This document shows positions 18,844-28,265 of a stretch of DNA of 64,000 nucleotides, in pieces. Origin of the DNA: Viridibacillus arenosi (GTDB taxonomy: Bacteria > Bacillota > Bacilli > Bacillales_A > Planococcaceae); contig NZ_MSPW01000001.1 of the NCBI RefSeq assembly GCF_001955655.1, forward strand, positions 186,001-250,000. Direction: 5' to 3'. How positions within the stretch are numbered: position 1 is the stretch's first letter; each line of letters opens with the position of its first letter. The position numbers were made by a program, and so were the translations under genes. A model generated the notes under the pieces. It saw only the letters and a program-made list of their open reading frames with translations, ran no database searches and was not told the DNA's origin.

Positions 18844-18968
18844 GACAAAACCTCCTTTCTAAACTTGATATAATGTTACCTAAATAACTAAAAGTAAAAC
18901 GCGTAATTCGCTTCAAATTTAATGAGTATGAGTCCTATGTAAGAACTCATGATTAATATCAAATCAGA

Positions 18969-19826
18969 TTAATTATTTAAATCATATAATCCAGGACTAT
19001 GCTCATTGGGCATATCAGGTAACTGAGGAACTGGGAAACCCTTTGGTGGTTCTGTTACCTCAAGGTTTCCTTGATTTCTGCTAGGCGTTGTACCTTGGAA
19101 AATCTCGCCTATTCTAGTTGGGTCTAGTCTAAAATTAAACTGTGCATTATGATATCCTAAATCAATAAATTTTCGACATTCAGGGTATTTGTTAATATCG
19201 TAATTGGGGACTGGGAAGAGTTTACCCCAATCAACTCCTAAAGTTTCTAATGCTTTAGCAAAAGCATTTTGATGTGCATTATCACGAACAATTAAGAAAC
19301 CGAGTGTTTCTCGGAAAGTTTTATTTGAGCTCATTTCATAAAGACGCGTTTTTTGAAGAACTCCAGTTGATTCAAGGACTAAATTATTGAGCAAATCAGC
19401 TACTAAATTTCCATGTGCATAAACCCAAGATCCATTCCATGGGTTACCTGCTGCATCAACTGGTAATGAAGCTTGAGCACCAATTATATAGTGATGGGGA
19501 TTGGCATGTTTTATTACGTCATCTAAGGGTGCATGATCCTCTCCGCCATTTCCAGGCTCTAATGATTCGCCAGAGTCATTTAATAATTGATTAATTGTAT
19601 TTTGCGCTAGTTCAACATGCGCAATTTCTTCAAGGAATACTCCACGAAGTAAATCCCGATATTGTGTCTCTTTCCCCCGGAAATTTGAGCTTTGGAAAAA
19701 ATATTGCATCATTGTTCTCATTTCACCATAATGACCGCCTAATATTTCTTGTAAAACACGTGCAGCTTCTGGGTCTGGTTTATCCGGTGTTATTATGTTT
19801 ATTAATTCTTCTTTGTAGTAGTACAT
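18969..19826 (-). CDS. Manganese catalase (non-heme; YdbD/CotJC family)
   Basis: This 285-residue ferritin-like protein carries the dimanganese ligands in AARVLQEILGGHYGEMRTMMQYF and GVFLEEIAHVELAQNTINQLL, with a second pair in NNLVLESTGVLQKTRLYEMS and VRDNAHQNAFAKALE. It should convert hydrogen peroxide to water and oxygen. The ATG at 19826 follows AGGAGGAATA; the frame continues 44 codons upstream without a plausible start context. The C-terminal tail is rich in proline (PPKGFPVPQLPDMPNEHSPGLYDL). Related proteins occur in spore coats, so a spore or general-stress role are both possible. Confidence 0.92.
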   Translation of the reverse strand: MYYYKEELINIITPDKPDPEAARVLQEILGGHYGEMRTMMQYFFQSSNFRGKETQYRDLLRGVFLEEIAHVELAQNTINQLLNDSGESLEPGNGGEDHAPLDDVIKHANPHHYIIGAQASLPVDAAGNPWNGSWVYAHGNLVADLLNNLVLESTGVLQKTRLYEMSSNKTFRETLGFLIVRDNAHQNAFAKALETLGVDWGKLFPVPNYDINKYPECRKFIDLGYHNAQFNFRLDPTRIGEIFQGTTPSRNQGNLEVTEPPKGFPVPQLPDMPNEHSPGLYDLNN

Positions 19827-20272
19827 GTATATTCCTCCTACACTATTCAATCTTATCACTCTATATAGCATGAGTAATAAAAGGAGAAATATTCGAATTA
19901 ACTTATGACAAATATTTACCTTTAATAGGTATTGATATTTGTTCAAATTAATCAGCAAGTCCCACTTAAATAATTTTAACTATCTGTAATGTATAACAGA
20001 ACAAATATGGAAGTACTTCTATTCCTTTTCCACTATTTACAGACGTAGCCGAGATATATTTATTATCCTCACCGTAAAATAAGTCATTGTCCCAAAAAAC
20101 AACGCTTTAACTATTTATTCATTTTTATGTTGTTTCAACCTCTCTTTTATATACTAAAAAATTTCATATATAGAATTGGTAAAATCTCCATAACCATTAT
20201 TTAATGTATTAAAAATTATTAGTAATACAAAATATGAAGGAATAAATAATACCTTAAGGAGTGTGTTGATTA
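19827..20272. other. Divergent intergenic region, no gene seen
   Basis: This AT-rich control region lies between the manganese catalase and the DUF3231 gene. I see no RNA gene or strong operator in it. Confidence 0.4.
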
Positions 20273-20779
20273 ATGGGCGTTATGGATAATAATTCAAAAA
20301 AAGAACCTATGCATTATGGTGAAGTAATGGGTTCCTGGTCATTTGTTGCAGCAAACAATGGACTAATAAGTGGGTATGAGACATTTGTTAATCATGTTGG
20401 AGATAAAGACTTGAAAAAGCTACTCACACAAGTTATAGAAATGATGCAATCGCATAATAAAGAGGTTGTGGAACTATTAAAAAATAACGGTATTGTTCCT
20501 CCACCTGCATTACCAAGTCGCCCGAAAGCAACGACTGAAGATATTCCTGTTGGTGCAAGATTTGAGGATATCGAAATTAGTGCCACAGTTGCTGTAAATG
20601 TTGGACAGGGTTTAGTTTCTTGTAGCCAAGTAATGGGGCAATGTTTACGTGAGGATATTGCAAGGATGTTTGGTAAATTCCATACAGAATGGGCACTATT
20701 TGGAGCGAAACTTTTAAAACTAAACAAAGAAAAAGGATGGATTGTTCCACCACCTCTTCACACAGATGTGCCGGAATAA
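20273..20779 (+). CDS. DUF3231-family protein (ferritin-like/CotF-like fold)
   Basis: This 168-residue, mainly helical protein has the DUF3231 features MHYGEVMGSWSFVAANNGLISGYETFVNHVGD, VVELLKNNGIVPPPALP and KLNKEKGWIVPPPLH. Members are found in spore formers and are thought to have a four-helix bundle related to coat protein CotF; the function is unknown. The ATG at 20273 follows AAGGAGTGTG at a slightly long spacing, and a second ATG three codons later is possible. A terminator follows, so it is monocistronic. It is divergent from the manganese catalase, another ferritin-like protein. Confidence 0.85.
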   Translation: MGVMDNNSKKEPMHYGEVMGSWSFVAANNGLISGYETFVNHVGDKDLKKLLTQVIEMMQSHNKEVVELLKNNGIVPPPALPSRPKATTEDIPVGARFEDIEISATVAVNVGQGLVSCSQVMGQCLREDIARMFGKFHTEWALFGAKLLKLNKEKGWIVPPPLHTDVPE

Positions 20780-20804
20780 TAACGTAACTGTAATTTGAAT
20801 GGTA

Positions 20805-20828
20805 AAGGGACCTATTAGAAGGTCCCTT
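20805..20828 (+). terminator. Terminator of the DUF3231 gene
   Basis: AAGGGACC and GGTCCCTT enclose an eight-base loop and are followed by a T-rich tract. Confidence 0.85.
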
Positions 20829-21368
20829 TTCTTGTTATTTTTATTTAAGTTTTCATTATAATTTTAATACATTCATCTTATATTCGTTAATAATAATTTA
20901 TAAGCTTCACTTGTTTACTTAAGTGGTAATTTATGTATATCTGTATAATGATTTTCGTTAGGTCAAATTCTCCAGCCAATATTTTTTTATATAAATATTT
21001 CTTTCAAATAGAAATCCCATAGGAAACTGATTGTACTTAGCACCATATACGCAATACGGCGCCAGTCATTTGAATACTTCCTTTTTTACGTACAGCACCC
21101 ATTGCAATTTTACTTATTGTTCCAACTTGTATTCAAGCATCATACCTAATTGGTATAATAAATGCCAATATTCTTCTCTCTTCTTTAGTAGATAATTGGT
21201 TGAGCAATGAAAAGTAACCTAAGTAAATGTTTAGGTAGTTTAGGTAAGCTTACTCATAATCTTACCAACGCAATTCTTCCTACTATAAAAAGTTTGTCAT
21301 TTGTCATAATCTAGAACTCAAAAAAACTAACTGGCTCATTGAGTCAGTTAGTTTTTTTTGGTACATCG
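20829..21368. other. Intergenic region without a supported gene
   Basis: This stretch contains scattered stop codons in all frames and the terminator at 21323-21355. Nothing else was recognised. Confidence 0.4.
21323..21355 (-). terminator. Terminator of the VLRF1-type gene
   Basis: The 11-base arms AAAACTAACTG and CAGTTAGTTTT have T runs on both sides. Confidence 0.85.
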
Positions 21369-22163
21369 TTATTTTTCAAAAATTTCGTGGAGCACTTCGT
21401 TTGCACTGCTGTTATTTAGGTTTTTGTGAATGCAGCTAGCTGGTTTTTCGCGTAAGGTTTCAGCGAAAGCCTTTGCCATTTCAATTTCTCCGGCCACATG
21501 TATCTCCTTCCAGCCACGCTCTTTCTTCAATCGCTCAACAATCTCGCCCATTCCTTTAAAGAATCGGCCCAAATTTTCTTTCAGCCGAGGCTCTAAAGCA
21601 CCCGCATTGCTGCTTCCAATGCCCGGATGATTGTCAGGCGTCACTTTTTTTCGATTGCCCCATTCTTCCAGATTCGGTTCGAAATCGTAAATAAGTTCAT
21701 CATTCAAGAAGCCCATTGCTGTATCTAGAATACGTACCTCCCCAAAGCTCGGTAAAATAATTCCTGCATCTGGGTAAGCCTTATACATGTATTCCATTTC
21801 TTCAAGTACTGGATGATTCTCCCAGTGGAAGCTCGTTTTCACCTGTACTTGGACATAGTGGACCGACCACAAACTTGGATTGTCCGAAGCAAAAATAACG
21901 ACTCCTTTTCGTAACTCATTCGAATGGTCATCTATTTCTTTAACGACTTTATCTTTCACTTTTTTAAATGCTTTTAGTTCATCTTCATTTTTAGAAGCAG
22001 TTATATACTCTTCCATTCGCTTTAAACCACTTTTCAAATGAATTTTCCATGCACCTTTCAGCTGGTCCGGATCAGCTGGATTTGTATTTAAATACACACT
22101 CAACACACAACGATCGTTACATTGAAATTCTTTTAGGGCTTTAAGCTCTTTACTTATTGACAT
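21369..22163 (-). CDS. VLRF1-family aeRF1-type release-factor homologue
   Basis: This 264-residue protein resembles bacterial archaeo-eukaryotic release-factor-1-like proteins of the VLRF1 group. An N-terminal CVLSVYLNTNPADPDQLKGAWKIHLKSGL is followed by GVVIFASDN and an eRF1 domain-3-like C-terminal part (GMGEIVERLKKERGWKEIHVAGEIEMAKAFAE). Relatives are linked to rescue of stalled ribosomes. I see no clear GGQ hydrolysis motif; GIGSSNAG occupies a loop that could be the equivalent site. The ATG at 22163 follows AAGGAGG at about 11 bases; the upstream ATG at 22196 lacks a good site. Function is inferred from family only. Confidence 0.75.
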   Translation of the reverse strand: MSISKELKALKEFQCNDRCVLSVYLNTNPADPDQLKGAWKIHLKSGLKRMEEYITASKNEDELKAFKKVKDKVVKEIDDHSNELRKGVVIFASDNPSLWSVHYVQVQVKTSFHWENHPVLEEMEYMYKAYPDAGIILPSFGEVRILDTAMGFLNDELIYDFEPNLEEWGNRKKVTPDNHPGIGSSNAGALEPRLKENLGRFFKGMGEIVERLKKERGWKEIHVAGEIEMAKAFAETLREKPASCIHKNLNNSSANEVLHEIFEK

Positions 22164-22488
22164 AAATTCAGTAACCTCCTTAAGTTTTACATCCATATAA
22201 GCTTACCCAATTAACATACCCACACACGCTAATTCTAAAACGAATCAGAAACTACATTAATGGAATTGCAAAAGATAATTTAGATTGAGAAAAATTATAT
22301 TCTTATTCTGATTAAATTGGAGACATTTTATTGCGCAGAAATGAAATATAAAAAAGGTGTAATGTCAGTGAATACGCTAGTGGTTGCAGTTTAATTAGTG
22401 AAAAATAAATCGAGCTTCAAAAAACTTTTCTTCTGATAAAAAATAGCTGTAAATAAAAATTTTTCAAACTAAATACAAAAAGAAAAAA

Positions 22489-22526
22489 GTACTGCAAGAA
22501 AGAGAAAATCTCTCCCTTAGCAGTAC
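22489..22526 (-). terminator. Terminator of the EAL-domain gene
   Basis: GTACTGC and GCAGTAC arms, with an inner GAGA/TCTC pairing, are followed on the minus strand by a long T-rich tract. Confidence 0.75.
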
Positions 22527-22532
22527 CCCTTT

Positions 22533-23738
22533 TCATCTAAAAATATTATGGTTGTATAAATAATCGTAGGAAATATCAATAAATAGGTATTCATTCACAC
22601 TGACAGGTATAGAGAATGTACGTGTCATTTCCCCTGTGTCGATATCGCTATATAGGTCAGATAACACACCACTTTGGTCATTACGCATTTCAATAATCGT
22701 TTTTAAGAAGTATGGACGCCAGCTCCAGTTTTTATTAACTGCTTCTTCTTGTATATGCCATTTCTTATCGATACACATGATATTAGGTGATGTTTGAAAT
22801 CCCTCACCATCACATATATAAAGTCGGAAGGAATATGCATCGAGTTCTTTAGCAAGCGCTAGAAGTTGGTCCGTATTATTGCTTGAAGGCTTCATTCGTT
22901 GTACGAATTTCTCTAATGCATTTTGCAAAGTTTTCAATGCATTGTAATTATCCTCCAACAATCGCTTTTCTGTTAAGATAAACTGCTGACAGCGCTCTTT
23001 AAAACTTTTTTTCAGTTGATCTCGTGGAATTGTTCCTGTATGTACATCAGCTAGATATTTCCCTTGATAATAACGTCCTCCATTTTTCCACGCAAATTGA
23101 AGTTTATATTCTTTATCAATACCTTCAAATAACATATTTGCACCAATTTTACGAGCTAATTTACCAAGTGATGTGAACAAATCATTTTGCTCACCCCAAG
23201 ATTGATAACTCAATTGCCCTATATCCAACTTCAAAATATTAGGAGACAATGTTTTAATATAATCCCAATGACTTTCAGAACCAACTTGATTAATTGCAAT
23301 CTTCATACCATATGTTTGGAAATAACGAATGATATTATTAAGCTGTCTGAATTCACCATTAAAATTATGCTCTGAAATTACAAGAACAATTCGACTTAGC
23401 TCTTCCTCGGGGATATATTTTTTTATTATTTCGAAAAAACTTTCCCCATAGTCAAGTACTAACAAGTTTGCATTGCATGGTAAGTAAATATCGAAATCCT
23501 TAGATTCCTTCGCTAGTTGGGCAAGAGCTAAATGCAAAATTTTATGCTCCACTTCCACTCGATACTCTTCTGGAATATCATCATCGTAGGCGAATGTATT
23601 TAAACTAATAAGCTCTTCATTGTCTATAAGCTTGCCAGAGACTTCATATGCAATAACAACATGTTCGTCTGCACTAAAAATGGGTTGGAAGTGCGCTTTC
23701 AACTTCTCTAGGTTTGTTAATACATCAATTGCGTCCAT
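22533..23738 (-). CDS. YkuI-like EAL-domain protein, catalytic motifs degenerate
   Basis: This 401-residue protein has an N-terminal EAL fold (HFQPIFSADEHVVIAYEVSGK through GIDKEYKLQFAWKNGGRYYQGKYLA) and a C-terminal PAS-like region of the YkuI type (YSFRLYICDGEGFQTSPN and an SVNEYLFIDISYDYLYNHNI end). The EAL signature reads EVS, and the loop that normally contains DDFG reads INQVG, so catalytic metal binding is probably lost. It is more likely a cyclic-di-GMP-binding effector or a relic than a phosphodiesterase. The ATG at 23738 follows AAGGAGGTT; the frame extends 12 codons upstream without a better site. It is followed by its own terminator. Confidence 0.85.
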   Translation of the reverse strand: MDAIDVLTNLEKLKAHFQPIFSADEHVVIAYEVSGKLIDNEELISLNTFAYDDDIPEEYRVEVEHKILHLALAQLAKESKDFDIYLPCNANLLVLDYGESFFEIIKKYIPEEELSRIVLVISEHNFNGEFRQLNNIIRYFQTYGMKIAINQVGSESHWDYIKTLSPNILKLDIGQLSYQSWGEQNDLFTSLGKLARKIGANMLFEGIDKEYKLQFAWKNGGRYYQGKYLADVHTGTIPRDQLKKSFKERCQQFILTEKRLLEDNYNALKTLQNALEKFVQRMKPSSNNTDQLLALAKELDAYSFRLYICDGEGFQTSPNIMCIDKKWHIQEEAVNKNWSWRPYFLKTIIEMRNDQSGVLSDLYSDIDTGEMTRTFSIPVSVNEYLFIDISYDYLYNHNIFR

Positions 23739-24338
23739 CCCATAAACCTCCTTAACCGATTGACCATAAGACAATCTTTAAATCATGAAACAATTATCTC
23801 CATTTTCATGATATGCCGTCATACGTGATTATGCAAATGAACTCAATTGAACTTTCACCAAAATTAAACAAAACAAAATCCAATAAATTCACTTCACCAA
23901 TAATAGGTAGATCATTTGATACTAACTCATATTTAAGTTAAATTCCGCATGAAGTAAAGCCTACACCATTTTCTTCTACACTCTTTATTTACAGTGCATT
24001 TTGGACAAGTTACACCTGCATAAGATTATCATACACTATATAAAGAATTTAAATTTTAAAAGAGCATTCGTTGTGTACTTATGATGATTGGTCTTTATTT
24101 TTTTTAGATAATTTAATTAAAAATGATATGTTGTATGCATCGTTTAAAATTAATATTAAATATAAGAGTAGGAAAAATTAATATGTAAACATTCAAATCT
24201 AATTTTTTTATAAACTTACCTTTTCTTCGATATTATACATTCATTATTAGCATGTCACTCATACCGCAAAATAACTAATTGAATAATTCCTTTATTTAAG
24301 GCGAAAATATATTCAAACTAGTTGAAAGTGGTGTGTGC
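23739..24338. other. 600-base AT-rich intergenic region
   Basis: I see no coding frame with a ribosome binding site, no RNA gene and no clear terminator. It separates the EAL gene from the lysis-like cluster. Confidence 0.4.
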
Positions 24339-24617
24339 ATGAATTTCCCTATTATCCATACAAATTTTTGGGATGCTGTTATTGCCATTCCAATTATTAT
24401 GATTATTACTCAACTATTTAAAATCATTTATCATACCCCTTCAAAATTTGTTCCTACAATCTCATTATTCTTTGGATTATTTATTTCAATTTTCATTAGC
24501 CACCGACACGATTTTTTCGCTGGTATATTTATGGGCTGGTTTTACGGATATGCAGCTGTAGGAAATTATGCTGCTTTAAAATGTACTCTTATTAGTTACA
24601 GGAATCCAGAGAAATAA
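24339..24617 (+). CDS. Small holin-sized membrane protein
   Basis: This 92-residue protein has about three hydrophobic segments (AVIAIPIIMIITQLF; FVPTISLFFGLFISIFI; FFAGIFMGWFYGYAAVG) and a short hydrophilic end. I do not recognise the family with certainty. The size and topology, with a cell-wall amidase nearby, resemble phage-type holins, but that is inference. The ATG at 24339 is preferred over the GTG six bases upstream; only a weak purine-rich site precedes it. It is followed 112 bases later by a coiled-coil protein gene on the same strand. Confidence 0.6.
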   Translation: MNFPIIHTNFWDAVIAIPIIMIITQLFKIIYHTPSKFVPTISLFFGLFISIFISHRHDFFAGIFMGWFYGYAAVGNYAALKCTLISYRNPEK

Positions 24618-24729
24618 GAAATTACAAACGAAAAGATGAAGTTATTTTACTATTTAAAATCTACAATAATTGATATCTCGTTAATTTATTTTATTGGAAC
24701 TATTGTTTTATCTGAAGGAGGGTAAAGCA

Positions 24730-25014
24730 TTGAAGAAGAATAACGTGAATATAGATTTAGATGAATTAAGTTCTGCATTACCCGGAACAAAAAATTCCGC
24801 CAAAATTGAGGTTCTTGCAGCTACTGTTACAATAATAGCGGATGCTTTATCCGCTCTAGCCATTGTAGAGGAGATAAATGAAATTCAAGCAGAAGAACAG
24901 TTAAACACAAAGAACCAATCAAATAATAATCGCCAATTAAAAAACATGCAAAAGCAACTAGATTTTATCGTAGATCAATTAGCTAGAATAGAACGAAAAA
25001 TTGATAGAAGATAA
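24730..25014 (+). CDS. Small protein: hydrophobic helix plus C-terminal coiled coil (paralogue of 48706 gene)
   Basis: This 94-residue protein starts with TTG at 24730, eight bases after AAGGAGGG; the TTG at 24694 upstream lacks a site. It has an alanine-rich hydrophobic segment (LAATVTIIADALSALAIV) followed by a charged linker and a heptad-like tail QLKNMQKQLDFIVDQLARIERKI. The same layout and a very similar tail occur in the gene at 48706-48972. Family and function are unknown. The layout suggests a membrane-associated or oligomer-forming peptide. Confidence 0.7.
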   Translation: MKKNNVNIDLDELSSALPGTKNSAKIEVLAATVTIIADALSALAIVEEINEIQAEEQLNTKNQSNNNRQLKNMQKQLDFIVDQLARIERKIDRR

Positions 25015-25150
25015 CGGTTTACATTTATCACTTAAACTTGAATAAAAAAAGCCAAGCATGAATTAAAACCAGCTTGACAATTTTTACTATCTATTAAAAT
25101 CTAATTAAATTTTCTGCTTCAGTTTATTCTATAGATTAGATTATATGAAA

Positions 25151-25645
25151 TCACTGTTTTACTGTCCTCCAACTAATTGCTGGAACGCCAAAATGTCTTT
25201 TTATATTTCTTTCGACGTTCAAAAATGTTGCATCAAGTGGATCATTATTAGTGCCTTTTATACAACGTGATGTGAACATATGGCAATTGTTTCTAATAAG
25301 ATGATAACCATTGTGCGTATTTCTTGCTGCTATCGCTCTTTTAGCAATTGCTGGGTCATGCAAAACATTACCATTCATATCGCAAGCTACATATAGTTCT
25401 GTTCCAGAGCGTACAGATGAACCATTTAAAAAATTATAGTAACCTACTTCGATAATTTTTTCGTTACCATTTAATTCTATTATTCTTCTATTACCAACAT
25501 ATATGCCAGTATGATCTGGAGACCCAATTATTGTATTGGGCAGTCCTAGTAATTTACAATAGACTATACTACCTGCAATAGGTTCCACGTGTTTTAGTAA
25601 GTGAGCACTTATGAACCTTCTCCAACTTGGATTATTAAATGCCAT
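25151..25645 (-). CDS. LRAT-domain (NlpC/P60-superfamily) protein
   Basis: This 164-residue protein contains the LRAT-type permuted papain fold. The catalytic His lies in SPDHTGIYVGNRRIIELNG and the Cys in LIRNNCHMFTSRC. Bacterial members are presumed acyltransferases or amidases acting on lipids or peptides; the substrate is not visible. There is no signal peptide. The ATG at 25645 follows GGGAGGT; the frame upstream adds only eight codons. It lies between the coiled-coil protein (convergent) and an N-acetylmuramoyl-L-alanine amidase on the same strand, 64 bases upstream, so the two are probably one operon. Confidence 0.8.
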   Translation of the reverse strand: MAFNNPSWRRFISAHLLKHVEPIAGSIVYCKLLGLPNTIIGSPDHTGIYVGNRRIIELNGNEKIIEVGYYNFLNGSSVRSGTELYVACDMNGNVLHDPAIAKRAIAARNTHNGYHLIRNNCHMFTSRCIKGTNNDPLDATFLNVERNIKRHFGVPAISWRTVKQ

Positions 25646-25709
25646 TAAATTTACCTCCCTTCGAACCAAGATGAGGCATTTAAAATCAATTAGCTTTTCA
25701 TTTGAGGGA

Positions 25710-26432
25710 TTAAAGTTTTTTCACATATTTGGAGCTCGCTGTCACATATGTTCCGCTAACAGTCTTATACATCGCAGAACCATCTACAAGTACTTTTTTT
25801 TCAATAGTTAACCTTTCTCCTTTTTTTACTGTACCAGTGGGTTTTGACCACCGTGGGCCATCGTAGTAATTCAATACGTTTGCTAATACTTGAATCTGGA
25901 AAGTCTTGTTTGTTTTTGGCTTTGAAACTGTAGTAATTTTGATTGTTGTAACTAATTTACGGAATGTAGACCAAGTAAAAGCCGCTTTACCACTTCTCAT
26001 TTTAGATGGACAGTTTTTACCACTCCAATGATTGTGTTGAACAACATTACTAATAGGAATCTTTTCATCTTTCATAATTTTAGCTACTAAAATGGCAGTA
26101 TTTTCTACTGCTTTTTTGTAATTTCCATCTTCATTCACACAAATTTCAATGTGAATAGAGTTTGCATTACCATCGCCATTTCCATCCCCCGCAGCCCAAC
26201 ACTTTACGCTATGATTAAATGATTGTACAGCTTCCTTATCGTCTACTGTCCAGTGCCAAGAAGCAGCACGGCTATTTCCCATTGCTTGTAAACGAGCATG
26301 TGCATTTGCACTAGCGGTTTTTCTTGTATTATCTGTCTCGTGGATAGTAATCCATTTGCGACCGTTTCCTGTCCCACTTGTTACTTTATTCGTGATTGAT
26401 TGTGAAACTAAGTGTTTTCTAATTTTGACCAC
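25710..26432 (-). CDS. N-acetylmuramoyl-L-alanine amidase (Amidase_2) with C-terminal SH3-like domain
   Basis: This 240-residue protein has an Amidase_2 catalytic domain with zinc ligands in WITIHETDN and in QHNHWSGKNCPSKM (His and Cys), plus HIEICVNEDG. The C-terminal part (FQIQVLANVLNYYDGPRWSKPTGTVKKGERLTIEKKV) looks like a bacterial SH3-type wall-binding domain. It should cut the bond between muramic acid and L-Ala in peptidoglycan. There is no signal peptide, as in phage and prophage endolysins such as XlyA/CwlA, so release may need a holin. The GTG start at 26432 follows AAGGAGGTG. Confidence 0.88.
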   Translation of the reverse strand: MVKIRKHLVSQSITNKVTSGTGNGRKWITIHETDNTRKTASANAHARLQAMGNSRAASWHWTVDDKEAVQSFNHSVKCWAAGDGNGDGNANSIHIEICVNEDGNYKKAVENTAILVAKIMKDEKIPISNVVQHNHWSGKNCPSKMRSGKAAFTWSTFRKLVTTIKITTVSKPKTNKTFQIQVLANVLNYYDGPRWSKPTGTVKKGERLTIEKKVLVDGSAMYKTVSGTYVTASSKYVKKL

Positions 26433-26767
26433 TTGTTTTTCACCTCCTTCTATACCTATTCTTGTCCTTAATAAAAACTCAATAACAGTGTCATTACTAA
26501 CTAATAAATGCTGAACCTACTACTTTTGTGAAAAATATGAGTTTAAAGCCTATTTTTCACATCATGATAGAAAACATACTGAAAAAAACAGGTTACAACC
26601 TAGATAGATGCCATTGTAAAGCATATTTCATAGTCCAGACATTTCGTCAGCATGATAAGTCACGATGTAGCATTATCCTCCTTTACTTGTTACATAGTCT
26701 TTATAAACTTAAAGAAAGCGTTTTTTCGTAAAAAAAAAACCAGATGCAAGGAAGCATCTGGTTTTTC
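26433..26767. other. Intergenic region upstream of the amidase
   Basis: There is no gene here. It contains the terminator at 26738-26763 for the neighbouring minus-strand gene and presumably the amidase promoter. Confidence 0.4.
26738..26763 (-). terminator. Terminator of the 26768-27958 gene
   Basis: AACCAGATGC and GCATCTGGTT enclose a six-base loop. A long T run follows on the minus strand. Confidence 0.85.
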
Positions 26768-27958
26768 TTATGAATGCAATAACTCTAAATTATATACGGT
26801 AAGATCTTTATCATCTGATTTTAATATTTTATTCAAGTTTTCTACCTTTTGCTCTTCTATCATTTCACCAGTTATAAGATCGTATTTTTCTAAAAAATAA
26901 ACGTCTTTTTTCCGGTTATTTAAATAAAATAGTGCTTGTCCTCTAAAATCTACTTGCTCAAATTCCGGATGAAATTTACCATTAGGTCGATTAAGTCGGA
27001 ACTTTTTTTGGATGACATCATTTGATGTATTGTATGAATATACTTCCCCTAACCCGTTAATATAATATAATTCCTTATTATGAAGATGGGTCGAATTATC
27101 AAAGTTGTAAGGCAAAGAATCCGATACAATTTCTTCACTACGATACTCAGCGAGGTTTTTAACATCTAAAGTAAATGTTAGTTTATTTATAGTAGCGAGC
27201 AAAATGTCTTCTTTGGCATCGTTTTCAAAATAAGATAAAACAAAATAATAATTTTCCTTATCTTCTAAGATGGATGAGATTGGATCCAATTCCTCAGCGT
27301 GTGGTAACGGTACTGATGCTAATTGTTTTATATTGACCTTGTTTTTTAAAGTAACAGATTTCAAATCAAAGCTTCCTTTGACTAGATCTTGAGTTAAAAC
27401 AATTATTTGATTTTTCATCGTACCTGCTGTTGCTACATAAAACGGTAAAGAAGCTGTTTTAAAGCCTGATGTATTGCCATATCGCACACCAGTGTCATAA
27501 TCTTTATTTTCACTAAAACCGGTGTTATACAAGCTAAAAAAGATTGCTTCTGAAGAAAGGTATCCAGATAACGTATTACGAATTTCATCACGTTTCATCG
27601 GAAACTGCTGTGCGTTTTTACCTAATAGATAAACACTTTTCTTAGCATCCAAGTACAATTGCTCACCATTGTACTTACTCGCTCCAAATTCCATTCCGTC
27701 CATTTCCATTGCAGTGGCAGATCCTTTTTTATCGATAAATATCGCCATACTTTTTCCAGTTTCTTTTTCTAGCTGTTCTGTTGGTGATGATGCATAAAGA
27801 ATGGCTCTTTTATCTGCTAAGAATTTTGGTTCTTCCATTGTTTGTTGTTTGATGAATATGGACTTCTTTTGATTCGTGGCCGACACATGAAGAAATGCAT
27901 ATAGCCCTACACCAATCACAATTAAACTCGTGATGGCTATGATCAACTGCTTTTTCAT
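26768..27958 (-). CDS. Membrane-anchored extracytoplasmic protein of unknown function
   Basis: This 396-residue protein has an N-terminal signal anchor (MKKQLIIAITSLIVIGVGLYAFLHVSA) and a large outer domain. The outer part shows repeated short beta motifs of the type GEQLYLDAKKSVYLLGKN, ENYYFVLSYFEN, NKELYYINGLGEVYSYN and GQALFYLNNRKKDVYFLEKYD, which suggest a beta-propeller or similar repeat fold. I do not recognise a catalytic motif. The ATG at 27958 follows CAGGAGGTC. It is transcribed alone and ends at a terminator. Confidence 0.75.
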   Translation of the reverse strand: MKKQLIIAITSLIVIGVGLYAFLHVSATNQKKSIFIKQQTMEEPKFLADKRAILYASSPTEQLEKETGKSMAIFIDKKGSATAMEMDGMEFGASKYNGEQLYLDAKKSVYLLGKNAQQFPMKRDEIRNTLSGYLSSEAIFFSLYNTGFSENKDYDTGVRYGNTSGFKTASLPFYVATAGTMKNQIIVLTQDLVKGSFDLKSVTLKNKVNIKQLASVPLPHAEELDPISSILEDKENYYFVLSYFENDAKEDILLATINKLTFTLDVKNLAEYRSEEIVSDSLPYNFDNSTHLHNKELYYINGLGEVYSYNTSNDVIQKKFRLNRPNGKFHPEFEQVDFRGQALFYLNNRKKDVYFLEKYDLITGEMIEEQKVENLNKILKSDDKDLTVYNLELLHS

Positions 27959-28265
27959 TGGGACCTCCTGTTTTGCTATGTATGAATCGAATAAATGTAG
28001 CATTATAATAGCTGTATTTTACATAGTTAATCATACTAAATTTCCACACTTTTTACTATTAACAGTGGATTTTATTCATAAGACGCATTTTATACATCTA
28101 TGCTATTGTGAAATAGGAATTTATTTAGACTAGAACATTATTAGTAACTAGAATAAAAACACATATACCTGCTATTCTATACCTATTAGAAATCAACTTA
28201 AACATTGTAATTCATTTCAATGTAAAATAAAGTGAATAAAGACGTATTGAAGGTGAGGAACCTAT

